Of a stretch of DNA of 64,000 nucleotides, positions 8,442 to 17,050 are shown piece after piece (position 1 is the first letter of the stretch; each line of letters begins with the position of its first letter). Below the pieces are notes generated by a model. That model did no database searches. It had not been told where the DNA came from and worked only from the letters and a program-made list of their open reading frames with translations. Origin of the DNA: Apilactobacillus sp. (GTDB taxonomy: Bacteria > Bacillota > Bacilli > Lactobacillales > Lactobacillaceae); contig NZ_JAMBKT010000001.1 in NCBI RefSeq assembly GCF_025290035.1, forward strand, positions 181,139-245,138, read 5' to 3'. The position numbers and the translations under genes were made by a program.

Positions 8442-11024
8442 TTATTTAAATGTTAGTTTGTCATTATTTAATCCAATGTTGATGGTATCTTTAGGTTTAA
8501 TATCACCTGCAATTAGTAATCTTGCTAACGGTGTTTCGACATTTCTGGTAACAAATCTTTGTAATGGACGACCACCATATTGTGGATCATATCCATTATC
8601 TGTGATCCAGTCTATTGCATCATCAGAGATGTTAATTGTAATTTGTTTGTCGTTTAATCTATTGCCTAATTTTTGAATTAATTGCTTAACAATTTCTCTC
8701 ACATCTGATTTTGATAATGGTTTAAAAGTGATGATTTCATCAATTCTGTTTAAGAATTCCGGTTTAAAACTCTTCTTCAACAATTCTGAAACTTGTTTTC
8801 TTGCTTTTTCAGAGATATTTCCATCCTTATCTAAACCATCCAATAAGATGTCAGAACCTAAATTAGAAGTCATTATTAACAAGGTGTTTTTAAAATCTAC
8901 AGTATGACCTTGTCCATCTGTTAAACGTCCATCATCTAAAACTTGTAATAAGACATTAAAGACATCTGGATGAGCTTTTTCGATTTCATCAAATAATACA
9001 ATTGTATATGGATCTCTTCTAACTGCTTCAGTTAGCTGTCCACCTTCTTCATATCCTACATATCCCGGTGCAGCACCAACTAATCTAGATACCGATTCTT
9101 TTTCCATATACTCAGACATATCGATTCTTACCATATGTTCTTCAGAATCAAATAAGTTTTCAGCTAAAGACTTGGCTAATTCTGTCTTACCAACACCTGT
9201 TGGACCCAAGAATAAAAATGATCCCAATGGTTTACTTGGATCTTGTAAACCCGCTCTTGAACGAAGAACGGCATCGGCAACAGATTCAACAGCTTCATCT
9301 TGTCCAATCACTCTCTTATGAAGATTGTCATCCAAGTGAAGTATTTTTTCTTTTTCGCCTTCCATTAGACGAGCTACTGGAATTCTAGTTTCACGACTTA
9401 GTACTTCAGCAATTCCATCTTCAGTTACTGACTCACTTACTAACCAGTCATCATCATGATCTTGATTTTCCATCTTAGCTAATTCTTTTTCTAATTCTGG
9501 AATTGTACCATGTTGTAAAACTGCCACCTTATCTAAATCATAGTTACTTTCGGCTTGTTGTAGTTCATTCTTAGCTTGATCTAATTCCGCTTTTTTATCG
9601 CTTAATGCTTTGATTGAAGTCTTTTCCTGTTGCCATCTAGCGTTTAGTTTATTAACTGTTTCTTTCAAGTTAGCCAATTCTGGTTCTAACTTAGCTAAAC
9701 GTTGCTTAGATTCATCGTCGTCTTCTTTCTTTAACGATGCCTCTTCAACTTCAGCACGCATTAATTTACGATTAGCTTGATCTAACTCAGTCGGATTTGA
9801 ATTCATTTCAACTTCAATTGTTGATGACGCTTCATCAACTAAATCAATTGCCTTATCTGGTAAAAATCTTTCTGGAATATATCTATCAGCCAGTTTAGCA
9901 GCTGCAACTAAAGCGTTGTCATGAATTCTGACCCCATGATGAATTTCCAAACGTTCTTTAATTCCACGCAAAATCGTAATTGTATCATCCACAGAAGGTT
10001 CTTCAACATTCACTTTTTGGAATCTTCTTTCTAACGCTTTATCCTTTTGCATGTATTTACGATATTCATCGACGGTAGTGGCACCAATTAGATGAAGTTC
10101 ACCTCTAGCTAACATAGGCTTTAAGATATTACCAGCGTCCATGCTTCCTTCTGTCTTACCAGCACCAACAATATTGTGAATTTCATCAATGAACATAATA
10201 ACTTGTCCATCAGATTTTTTAACAGCTTTTAAGACTGCCTTTAGTCTTTCTTCAAATTCACCACGATATTTAGCCCCAGCGATTAATGAACTCATATCTA
10301 ATTCAAATAATGACTTGTTTTTTAGATTTTCAGGAACATCATTCACAGCAATTCTTTTGGCTAAACCTTCAACAATTGCGGTCTTACCTACACCTGGATC
10401 ACCAATGAGGACAGGATTGTTTTTTGTCATTCTAGAAAGGATTCTAATGACATCAATTATTTCTTCATCCCTACCAATAATAGGTCCTAGCTTTCCAGCA
10501 CGTGCTTCTGCAACTAAATCAACTCCGTACTTCTTTAAAGCTTGAAAATTATCTTCTTGATTCTTTGAAGTCACCTTTTCTCCTCCTCTAATTTTATCAA
10601 TTGCCTTTTCGACCATATCTTTTGAAACATGATTTTCTTTTAAATAATCAACTAATTTATTGCCACTAGTATCCATTAGCGCTAATACTAAAGTATCAAC
10701 AGCAATATATTGATCGCCCAACTTATCCTTTTCTTTTTGAGAAAATTGAATTAATGACAACATGTTAGAAGAAATGTTTTGTCCGTAGCTAACGTTACTT
10801 CCTTCAACTATAGATATTTCATCTAATTCTTTATCTAACTCTTGTTCTAAATCATCAACATCTAATCCAACTTCTGAGAAAATTTGTCTAGCTAATTCTC
10901 CTGGTTGAACTAACACTTTAAATAAATGTGCGATTGTGATTTCTTGATGTTTTCTATTAGTTGCTACCTTTTGCGCTTCTGAAAACGATTGGGTAACAGC
11001 TTCGGTTAATTCTTCTGGATTCAT
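8442..11024 (-). CDS. clpB: ATP-dependent disaggregase ClpB
   Basis: Hexameric AAA+ chaperone that rescues aggregated proteins with DnaK-DnaJ-GrpE. The 860 residues fit ClpB. Order: N-domain (about 1-145), first AAA+ with Walker A GDPGVGKTAIVEG and Walker B MFIDEIH, the middle coiled-coil rich in Glu, Lys and Gln (about 400-520), second AAA+ with GPTGVGKTELAK and LFDEIEKAH, sensor/box VII motif (RPLQRF) near the end. The coiled-coil middle domain excludes ClpC and ClpE, which have shorter ones. A CtsR box, a sigma-A promoter and a hairpin precede it. AGGTGA lies 6 bases before the ATG. Confidence 0.98.
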   Translation of the reverse strand: MNPEELTEAVTQSFSEAQKVATNRKHQEITIAHLFKVLVQPGELARQIFSEVGLDVDDLEQELDKELDEISIVEGSNVSYGQNISSNMLSLIQFSQKEKDKLGDQYIAVDTLVLALMDTSGNKLVDYLKENHVSKDMVEKAIDKIRGGEKVTSKNQEDNFQALKKYGVDLVAEARAGKLGPIIGRDEEIIDVIRILSRMTKNNPVLIGDPGVGKTAIVEGLAKRIAVNDVPENLKNKSLFELDMSSLIAGAKYRGEFEERLKAVLKAVKKSDGQVIMFIDEIHNIVGAGKTEGSMDAGNILKPMLARGELHLIGATTVDEYRKYMQKDKALERRFQKVNVEEPSVDDTITILRGIKERLEIHHGVRIHDNALVAAAKLADRYIPERFLPDKAIDLVDEASSTIEVEMNSNPTELDQANRKLMRAEVEEASLKKEDDDESKQRLAKLEPELANLKETVNKLNARWQQEKTSIKALSDKKAELDQAKNELQQAESNYDLDKVAVLQHGTIPELEKELAKMENQDHDDDWLVSESVTEDGIAEVLSRETRIPVARLMEGEKEKILHLDDNLHKRVIGQDEAVESVADAVLRSRAGLQDPSKPLGSFLFLGPTGVGKTELAKSLAENLFDSEEHMVRIDMSEYMEKESVSRLVGAAPGYVGYEEGGQLTEAVRRDPYTIVLFDEIEKAHPDVFNVLLQVLDDGRLTDGQGHTVDFKNTLLIMTSNLGSDILLDGLDKDGNISEKARKQVSELLKKSFKPEFLNRIDEIITFKPLSKSDVREIVKQLIQKLGNRLNDKQITINISDDAIDWITDNGYDPQYGGRPLQRFVTRNVETPLARLLIAGDIKPKDTINIGLNNDKLTFK

Positions 11025-11049
11025 TTTTTCACCTGCTTAATAAAAAAAT

Positions 11050-11074
11050 ACCTATGAGAATACTTCTCATAGGT
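11050..11074 (-). promoter_or_regulatory. Perfect 11-bp hairpin at the clpB transcript 5' end
   Basis: An 11-base inverted repeat (ACCTATGAGAA and its complement) with a three-base loop. On the minus strand a T-rich tail follows, giving it terminator form. It lies between the clpB promoter (-10 at 11077-11082) and the clpB ATG, with the expected transcription start inside its 5' arm. It may be the pepT terminator, a 5' stabilising hairpin of clpB mRNA, or an operator. Confidence 0.7.
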
Positions 11075-11076
11075 AA

Positions 11077-11104
11077 ATTTTACCAAAAGGTCTTTTATTT
11101 TCAA
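11077..11104 (-). promoter_or_regulatory. Sigma-A promoter of clpB
   Basis: TTGAAA (11099-11104) and TAAAAT (11077-11082) separated by 16 bases, directly downstream of the CtsR box. Confidence 0.7.
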
Positions 11105-11108
11105 ATAA

Positions 11109-11125
11109 TTTGACCTTTATTGACT
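11109..11125 (-). promoter_or_regulatory. CtsR operator upstream of clpB
   Basis: On the minus strand AGTCAAT-AAA-GGTCAAA matches the CtsR direct heptad repeat (RGTCAAA, three-base spacer, RGTCAAA) with one mismatch in the first half. It sits just upstream of the -35 element and two bases after the pepT stop. CtsR is the class III heat-shock repressor of clp genes in low-G+C Gram-positives; its gene is not in this window. Confidence 0.85.
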
Positions 11126-11126
11126 A

Positions 11127-12362
11127 TTATTTTTCAACATTTAAATTAGCGATAGCGATAATAACATCACAAGCCTTTTCCATTGTTTCAACAGAAACAT
11201 ATTCAAAACGACCGTGCATGTTTTCTCCACCGGCAAACAAGTTAGGTGTTGGTAAGCCCTTAAATGAAATTGTTGAACCATCTGTTCCACCACGAACTGG
11301 GAAAATATCAGGAGTAACATCAACGCTGTTCATTGCTTCTTTTGCTAAGTCAACAACTTCCATGTTCTTTTCGATTACTTCTGCCATGTTGTAGTATTGA
11401 TCTTTTACGGTTACTTTAACTCTATCTTCTCCAAATGATTTATTCATTTCTTCAGCGATTTTTGCAAAGTATTGTTTTCTAGATTCGAATCTAGCTCTAT
11501 CATGGTCTCTGATAATGTATGACAATTTAGTAAAGTCAGCAGTTCCATTCATTTCAATTAAGAAATAGAAGCCTTCCTTACCGTCAGTATATTCAGGTCT
11601 TTCATATGCTGGTAATTTAGCATTGAAATCCATCCCTAAAATTGCAGCGTTCACCATTACGTTCTTAGCTTCACCTGGGTGAACGTCGGTTCCTTTAATT
11701 TCAACAGTTGCTGACGCAGCATTGAATGTTTCGTATTGTAATTGACCCTTAGCTCCACCATCGACAGTGTAAGCCATGTCAGCACCGAAATCTTGAACGT
11801 CAAATTTAAGTGAACCTGTTCCAATTTCTTCATCGGGACCAAATCCAACTTCAATTTCACCATGTTTAATTTCTGGGTGATCAATTAGGTACTTCATTGA
11901 AGATACAATTTCAGCAACTCCTGCTTTATCATCTGCACCTAATAAAGTATTACCGTCTGTAGTAATTAAAGTATTGCCTTCATATTTATGTAAGCTTTCA
12001 AAAACATTTGGATCTAGGTTGTATTCACCATTGCCTAACGCAATGTTTGATTTTCCATCGTAATTTTCGACAAATTGAGGATTTACATTTTCAGAATTAA
12101 AATCTGCTGTATCAATGTGTGAAATAAAACCAATTTTCTTTACATCTTCATCAACATTAGAAGGTAAAGTTGCAAATACATATGCACTTTCTTCGTTGGT
12201 TCTAACGTTTTCTAGTCCAATTTCTTTTAATTCATCTTTTAATTTATTTAAAAAATCAATTTGGCGACTAGATGATGGGATTGTGGCACTACTTTCATCC
12301 GATCTGGTATTTTGTTTAACATAATTTATAAAACGTGGTACTAAATCTTCGTACTTAGACAT
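11127..12362 (-). CDS. pepT: Tripeptide aminopeptidase (peptidase T)
   Basis: M20B di-zinc metallopeptidase removing N-terminal residues from tripeptides in the cytosol, part of the peptide-use system of lactic acid bacteria. From the ATG at 12362 it has 411 residues. Visible motifs: PRFINYVKQNTRSD at the N-terminus, first metal ligand region IGFISHIDTADF, LLGADDKAGVAEI with the bridging Asp, GPDEEIGTGS with the catalytic Glu pair, DVHPGEAKN, and PVRGGTDGSTISF with PTPNLFAGGENMHGR near the C-terminus. A GTG at 12374 opens the same frame, but AAGGAG lies too close to it and 11 bases before the ATG, so the ATG is chosen. Confidence 0.95.
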   Translation of the reverse strand: MSKYEDLVPRFINYVKQNTRSDESSATIPSSSRQIDFLNKLKDELKEIGLENVRTNEESAYVFATLPSNVDEDVKKIGFISHIDTADFNSENVNPQFVENYDGKSNIALGNGEYNLDPNVFESLHKYEGNTLITTDGNTLLGADDKAGVAEIVSSMKYLIDHPEIKHGEIEVGFGPDEEIGTGSLKFDVQDFGADMAYTVDGGAKGQLQYETFNAASATVEIKGTDVHPGEAKNVMVNAAILGMDFNAKLPAYERPEYTDGKEGFYFLIEMNGTADFTKLSYIIRDHDRARFESRKQYFAKIAEEMNKSFGEDRVKVTVKDQYYNMAEVIEKNMEVVDLAKEAMNSVDVTPDIFPVRGGTDGSTISFKGLPTPNLFAGGENMHGRFEYVSVETMEKACDVIIAIANLNVEK

Positions 12363-12377
12363 AATAATGTACACTCC

Positions 12378-13181
12378 TTAAATAAATTGATATGGATCAG
12401 TGTTTATATTAGATTTTATCACATCTATTGGCCAATCAAACTCTTTTGACCACTCTTTGAGCATTTCGCATAAATATGGCTTACAAATACTTTCAATATG
12501 ATGTCCCGGATCTACTACAGACATGTTATCTGCAATCATATCATGTCCAACATGATAATACACATCTCCTGTTACATAAACATCAGCGCCTTTTTGTTGT
12601 GCGATGGAATAAAACTTGCCTCCATCACCGCCTAAAACAGCTACTCTTTTTACTTTATGATTATCTTGATGACTAATTAATCTTAATCCATCAACATTGA
12701 AAAATTCTTTACATTTTTGGGCAAACTCATAAACGGTGGTTTCTTCCTTTAAATCACCAATTCTACCCATAAAGTATTCGTTATCATTATAAATTCCTTG
12801 ACTAACTAAGCCTTCAACGTTTCTTAAATCCATTGCTTCAGATAACCAGTCATTCATTCCACCTTCAGCATTATCCAAATTAGTATGAGCGGAATAAACT
12901 AAAATATTATTTTTAATTAATTTAGCATACATTGCATTTTGAGGAACTGATAAATCCATGTTTTTTACCGGACGAAACATCGCTGGATGATGTGAAAAAA
13001 TCATATCACAATTATTTTCAATGGCTTCGTCAACTACTTCAGGTCTAACATCCAAAGTCACTAAAACCTTATGAATATCCTGGTTGATATCACCGATTTG
13101 TAATCCGATTGGATCATGGTCAACCGCGATATCTTTCGGAGCAAACTTTTCAAATTGTTCAATCAATTTACTAGCGTTCAT
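12378..13181 (-). CDS. Nif3-like dinuclear metal-centre protein (YqfO/GTP cyclohydrolase I type 2 family)
   Basis: A 267-residue member of the Nif3/YbgI family, toroidal hexamers with a di-metal centre; the biological role is not settled. Visible are the metal-site motifs IFSHHPAMFRP, VYSAHTNLDNAEGGMND, and near the C-terminus GDVYYHVGHDM followed by VVDPGHHIE. There is no inserted PII-like (CutA) domain, so it is the short form. It starts two bases after trmK and is expected to be co-transcribed with it; the trmK-nif3 pair between sigA and pepT is common in lactobacilli. Confidence 0.9.
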   Translation of the reverse strand: MNASKLIEQFEKFAPKDIAVDHDPIGLQIGDINQDIHKVLVTLDVRPEVVDEAIENNCDMIFSHHPAMFRPVKNMDLSVPQNAMYAKLIKNNILVYSAHTNLDNAEGGMNDWLSEAMDLRNVEGLVSQGIYNDNEYFMGRIGDLKEETTVYEFAQKCKEFFNVDGLRLISHQDNHKVKRVAVLGGDGGKFYSIAQQKGADVYVTGDVYYHVGHDMIADNMSVVDPGHHIESICKPYLCEMLKEWSKEFDWPIDVIKSNINTDPYQFI

Positions 13182-13183
13182 AT

Positions 13184-13879
13184 TTATAACACCTCTTTAA
13201 TTGAGTTAATGTCATCCTTCATTTTTTGAATTTTTTCAATTGGTTTCTCTTTTTTAGCTTGATTCATTTGATCAATTACCATTTCAATACGGTTAATTTC
13301 ATTCTGCCACTTTTCTACAAAAACTTCAGAATGTTGTTTTAATAAGAATGGTCCAAATTGCAATTCTTGTTCAGAATATTCAACATCATGGTTTACTTTT
13401 TCAGCCACAATTATTTCGTAAGTATGACCATCTTCTCTTAAAATAGTTTCATCTTTAATTTCATAATGATTATTCATCAGCCATGTTCTTAGTCGATTTT
13501 CACCAACATTAGGTTGTAACACTAATACTTCATTACCACTTAGATGATTTTTTCCATTTTCAAGAATTTGACGAATTAATGTTCCACCCATTCCTGCAAT
13601 GGTAACACAATTTATATTATCTTCTTTATTAATTGATAGCAGTCCATCAGCTAGTCTTGTATCTATTTTATCTGAAAGCCCTTCTGATAAAATTTCTTGT
13701 TTGGCATTTTCAAGCGGACCTTTCGCTACTTCACTAGCGATACCAAATTCGATTTGATTTTGTTTCATTAAGTAAACTGGTAAATAAGCATGATCAGAAC
13801 CAATATCAGCTACTCTACTATTTTTTGGAACAAAGTCAGCTACAGTTTTTAGTCTTTGTGATAAATTATTTGCGTCCAT
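13184..13879 (-). CDS. trmK: tRNA (adenine(22)-N1)-methyltransferase TrmK
   Basis: SAM-dependent class I methyltransferase that makes m1A22 in tRNAs. The 231-residue length is normal. The N-terminal Rossmann domain shows the SAM loop VADIGSDHAYLPVYL (about 23-37), an acidic second motif (DTRLADGLLS), and TIAGMGGTLIRQIL, which is distinctive of the TrmK/YqfN family. The C-terminal part is a helical, Glu/Lys-rich coiled coil. AAAGGTG precedes the ATG at 13879. It lies downstream of sigA but is separated from it by a strong terminator, so it probably has its own promoter. Confidence 0.92.
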   Translation of the reverse strand: MDANNLSQRLKTVADFVPKNSRVADIGSDHAYLPVYLMKQNQIEFGIASEVAKGPLENAKQEILSEGLSDKIDTRLADGLLSINKEDNINCVTIAGMGGTLIRQILENGKNHLSGNEVLVLQPNVGENRLRTWLMNNHYEIKDETILREDGHTYEIIVAEKVNHDVEYSEQELQFGPFLLKQHSEVFVEKWQNEINRIEMVIDQMNQAKKEKPIEKIQKMKDDINSIKEVL

Positions 13880-13933
13880 AAAAGCACCTTTTCTACTTAT
13901 ATAATTACTTATATTATAACTGGAATTATAAAT

Positions 13934-13964
13934 AAAAAACAGATAGCATCGCTATCTGTTTTTT
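13934..13964 (-). terminator. Terminator of sigA
   Basis: A perfect inverted repeat AAAAAACAGATAGC with its complement around a three-base loop. It begins two bases after the sigA stop and ends in a T run on the minus strand. Confidence 0.92.
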
Positions 13965-13966
13965 GA

Positions 13967-15079
13967 TTATTCAAGAAAATCTTTTAATTGTTTACTTCTA
14001 GATGGGTGGCGTAGCTTTCTTAGTGCTTTCGCTTCGATTTGTCTAATTCTTTCACGAGTAACACCAAACACCTTACCTACTTCTTCAAGGGTTCTAGTAC
14101 GTCCATCGTCTAAACCAAAACGTAATCTTAGAACATTTTCTTCTCTATCAGTTAATGTATCTAATACGCCTTCTAGTTGTTCTTTAAGCAATTCATATGC
14201 AGCATGGTCAGCAGGACTAGTTGCATCTTGGTCTTCGATAAAATCACCTAAATGTGAGTCATCTTCTTCACCAATTGGTGTTTCTAAAGAAACTGGTTCT
14301 TGAGAAATCTTTAGAATGCTTCTAACCTTTTGAGTTGGCATATCCATTTCGGCACCAATTTCTTCAGGTGTAGGTTCACGACCTAAATCTTGAAGTAATT
14401 GACGTTGGATACGAATTAACTTGTTAATGGTTTCAACCATGTGAACAGGGATTCTGATTGTTCTAGCTTGATCGGCAATTGCACGAGTAATCGCTTGTCT
14501 AATCCACCAAGTTGCATAAGTTGAGAACTTGAATCCTTTACGGTAATCAAACTTTTCTACCGCTTTCATTAATCCCATATTACCTTCTTGGATTAAATCA
14601 AGGAATTGCATCCCTCTTCCAACATAACGCTTAGCAATTGAAACTACTAATCTAAGGTTGGCTTCAGCTAATTCTTGTTTAGCTTCTTCATCGCCTTCTT
14701 CAATTCTAAGGGCTAAGTTAACTTCTTGTTCAGCGGTTAAAAGAGGTACTCGACCGATTTCTTTAAGATACATTCTAACAGGGTCATTAATCTTTACCCC
14801 TGTAGGAGCAGAAGCTGTATTCTTTAGTTCTGTTTGAGTAACTTTCTTTGCAGCTTCTAGCGCTCTTGGATCTGGTTCACCATTTTCGTCTACGACACTA
14901 ATCCCTGCATCTTCAATTTTTTCTAATAACTCATACATATCAGTCTTAGATAATTTAAAAGGAACGGCAATTGTGTCATTAACATCATCATATGTTACAT
15001 GACCAATCTTTTTTTGCTTTTTGATTAAAGCATCAGTTGATTCCTTTAGTTCTTTTTTGGTTAATTTCTTTTCAGCCAT
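13967..15079 (-). CDS. rpoD: Primary sigma factor SigA (RpoD)
   Basis: Housekeeping sigma-70 factor of 370 residues. N-terminal region 1.1-like part (about 1-75), region 1.2 at [16 protein letters not shown], region 2 with [28 protein letters not shown] and [15 protein letters not shown] for -10 recognition and melting, region 3 ([14 protein letters not shown]), and region 4 ending in the helix-turn-helix [27 protein letters not shown] for -35 contact. dnaG lies immediately upstream (17 bases), the conserved dnaG-rpoD macromolecular synthesis pair. AGGAGG lies 7 bases before the ATG. Confidence 0.98.
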   Translation of the reverse strand: MAEKKLTKKELKESTDALIKKQKKIGHVTYDDVNDTIAVPFKLSKTDMYELLEKIEDAGISVVDENGEPDPRALEAAKKVTQTELKNTASAPTGVKINDPVRMYLKEIGRVPLLTAEQEVNLALRIEEGDEEAKQELAEANLRLVVSIAKRYVGRGMQFLDLIQEGNMGLMKAVEKFDYRKGFKFSTYATWWIRQAITRAIADQARTIRIPVHMVETINKLIRIQRQLLQDLGREPTPEEIGAEMDMPTQKVRSILKISQEPVSLETPIGEEDDSHLGDFIEDQDATSPADHAAYELLKEQLEGVLDTLTDREENVLRLRFGLDDGRTRTLEEVGKVFGVTRERIRQIEAKALRKLRHPSRSKQLKDFLE

Positions 15080-15096
15080 TTATATGCCTCCTATGA

Positions 15097-16938
15097 TTAA
15101 GCACGACCGCCTAGGTTCTTTTGTTTTTGTAACTGGATAATCTCCATCGCTATTTCAGTTTGTCTGTCTATATCGCCAAGCTGTTTAGCTTCATTTAATT
15201 CGATTTGCTTTTGTTTCAATTGTGAATCAATCGGAGCTTCGTTCATTATTATATTAACATAGTCATCCACTTCATCAACAGATGGTGAATCATTTATTTG
15301 TAACATTTCAATATCAATCAATAATTTTCTAAGCTTTTCTTCTTTAATAAAATCTTGAAATTCTGCCGAATTATACTCATCATGTGTGGCCATATATTCT
15401 TGTGCCAAGTTATATAACAATTGATAATCAACATCAACAAATGCGAATCCATCGACACTCATTAATCGTTGCCATAGTTCTTGTGACATTAATATTCGAT
15501 TTAACAAGTATAATTCAGCCATTTCAACTTTAGATCTATATCTAACTGATTGAATAGGCGCAATCATCTGAGCATTATTATCATTCTTACCATTTCGAGA
15601 ATAATTAACTCGGTTGACCGCGTCATTTTTTTGAATGAACGAATTCATTGTCATCGTTAAATCGTTTTTATTTAGATTAAATTGATCCGCTAATTGATTT
15701 ATATAAAGATCTCTTTCAATTGGTTGGTCAACCTTGGCAACTTCTTTTAATACATCTTGGATGTAACTAAATTTATCGGTTTCGTTATCTAAATTACGAT
15801 TTAACTTATAGTATCTCATCTTAAATGCTATAGGAGATTCTATTGACTTACTCATATAATCAGCAAATTTTTCTTCGCCAAACTGCTTACGATATTCATC
15901 AGGATCAATACCCTCTGGCATTTGGATAACTCTTAACGTTAGGTTTGAATTTCCTAACAATGAGAGTGCCCTATTAATCGCATTTTGACCAGCAGCATCA
16001 CCGTCATAACAAACATATACGCTGCTACAATGTCTATTAATTACTTTGATTTGGTCATTAGTTAAACTAGTTCCCATCGAAGCAATTCCATTTTCAATGC
16101 CTGATTGATAAGCAGAAATAACATCCATAAAACCTTCAAACAGAATAACAGCATCATTTTTTCTAATTGCCGCTTTTGCGTTTGATAAGTTAAACAAAAC
16201 ATCCCTTTTATTAAAAATGTCTGTTTCTGGACTATTTAAATATTTTGCTGTTGAGTCTTCCTTGTTTAGAACTCTTCCAGAAAAACCAATTATAGATCCA
16301 AATTCATTTTTAATTGGAAACATGATTCGATTGAAAAATCTATCTCGCAATTTACCTTCGTCATCTTCAAGAAACAATCCAGACTTCCGCATGTCTTGAT
16401 ATTCAAACTTTTGTTCAACTAAAAAACGATTGATAACATTATTGTTAGGTGCAAAACCAATTTGATAGTACTTAATTGTCTCGTCGGTTAAACCTCGATC
16501 ATGCAAATAGTCCAACGCTTTTTGGCCTAATTCAGTATTCATTAAAATATGATGATATACTTCAGTCGACTTTTCATGCATCTCAATCAACTTAGTTTCA
16601 GTTGAATTCATTTTAGGCTTTTGACTATTGCTTTGTTTATATTGATCAGATATTTCAATTCCACTCATGTCAGCGACCTTCAAAATCGCTTCTGGATATG
16701 TTAGATTTTCTAGTTCCATCATAAAAGTGAAAACATTTCCACCTTTTCCACAACCAAAGCACTTAAATAATTGTCTATCTTCATTCACAGAAAATGATGG
16801 ACTGTTTTCATCGTGAAATGGACATAATCCCATTAAATTACTACCTGATTTTCTAAGAGCAACAAATTGACCAATAATATCAGCAATATTGGTTTCGTTC
16901 CTAACTTGTTCAATTACTTCTTCAGGAATCATTGGCAT
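15097..16938 (-). CDS. dnaG: DNA primase DnaG
   Basis: Synthesises RNA primers for replication. About 613 residues. The N-terminal CHC2 zinc domain has CPFH and CFGC (C40, H43, C61, C64 counted from the first of the clustered ATGs), the TOPRIM core has the EGFMD glutamate and the DGDAAG aspartates at about residues 260-310, and the C-terminal part is the divergent DnaB-interacting region. ATGs at 16941, 16938 and 16932 are in frame. AAGGAG leaves 2, 5 and 11 bases to them, so 16938 is the most plausible; the difference is only a few residues. It is co-oriented with rpoD. Confidence 0.97.
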   Translation of the reverse strand: MPMIPEEVIEQVRNETNIADIIGQFVALRKSGSNLMGLCPFHDENSPSFSVNEDRQLFKCFGCGKGGNVFTFMMELENLTYPEAILKVADMSGIEISDQYKQSNSQKPKMNSTETKLIEMHEKSTEVYHHILMNTELGQKALDYLHDRGLTDETIKYYQIGFAPNNNVINRFLVEQKFEYQDMRKSGLFLEDDEGKLRDRFFNRIMFPIKNEFGSIIGFSGRVLNKEDSTAKYLNSPETDIFNKRDVLFNLSNAKAAIRKNDAVILFEGFMDVISAYQSGIENGIASMGTSLTNDQIKVINRHCSSVYVCYDGDAAGQNAINRALSLLGNSNLTLRVIQMPEGIDPDEYRKQFGEEKFADYMSKSIESPIAFKMRYYKLNRNLDNETDKFSYIQDVLKEVAKVDQPIERDLYINQLADQFNLNKNDLTMTMNSFIQKNDAVNRVNYSRNGKNDNNAQMIAPIQSVRYRSKVEMAELYLLNRILMSQELWQRLMSVDGFAFVDVDYQLLYNLAQEYMATHDEYNSAEFQDFIKEEKLRKLLIDIEMLQINDSPSVDEVDDYVNIIMNEAPIDSQLKQKQIELNEAKQLGDIDRQTEIAMEIIQLQKQKNLGGRA

Positions 16939-16958
16939 CATATCTCCTTTTCACCCAT

Positions 16959-16986
16959 AAAAGTCGCACCACTTAGTGCGACTTTT
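16959..16986. terminator. Terminator between glyS and dnaG
   Basis: Inverted repeat AAAAGTCGCAC with its complement around a six-base loop. The minus-strand tail has only four T, so termination after glyS may be incomplete and let some transcription reach dnaG. Confidence 0.75.
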
Positions 16987-17050
16987 ATTTTAAACATGGA
17001 AAACTATTATACAACATTTTAGCAACGCATAATAGCATTGTCTATCAATT

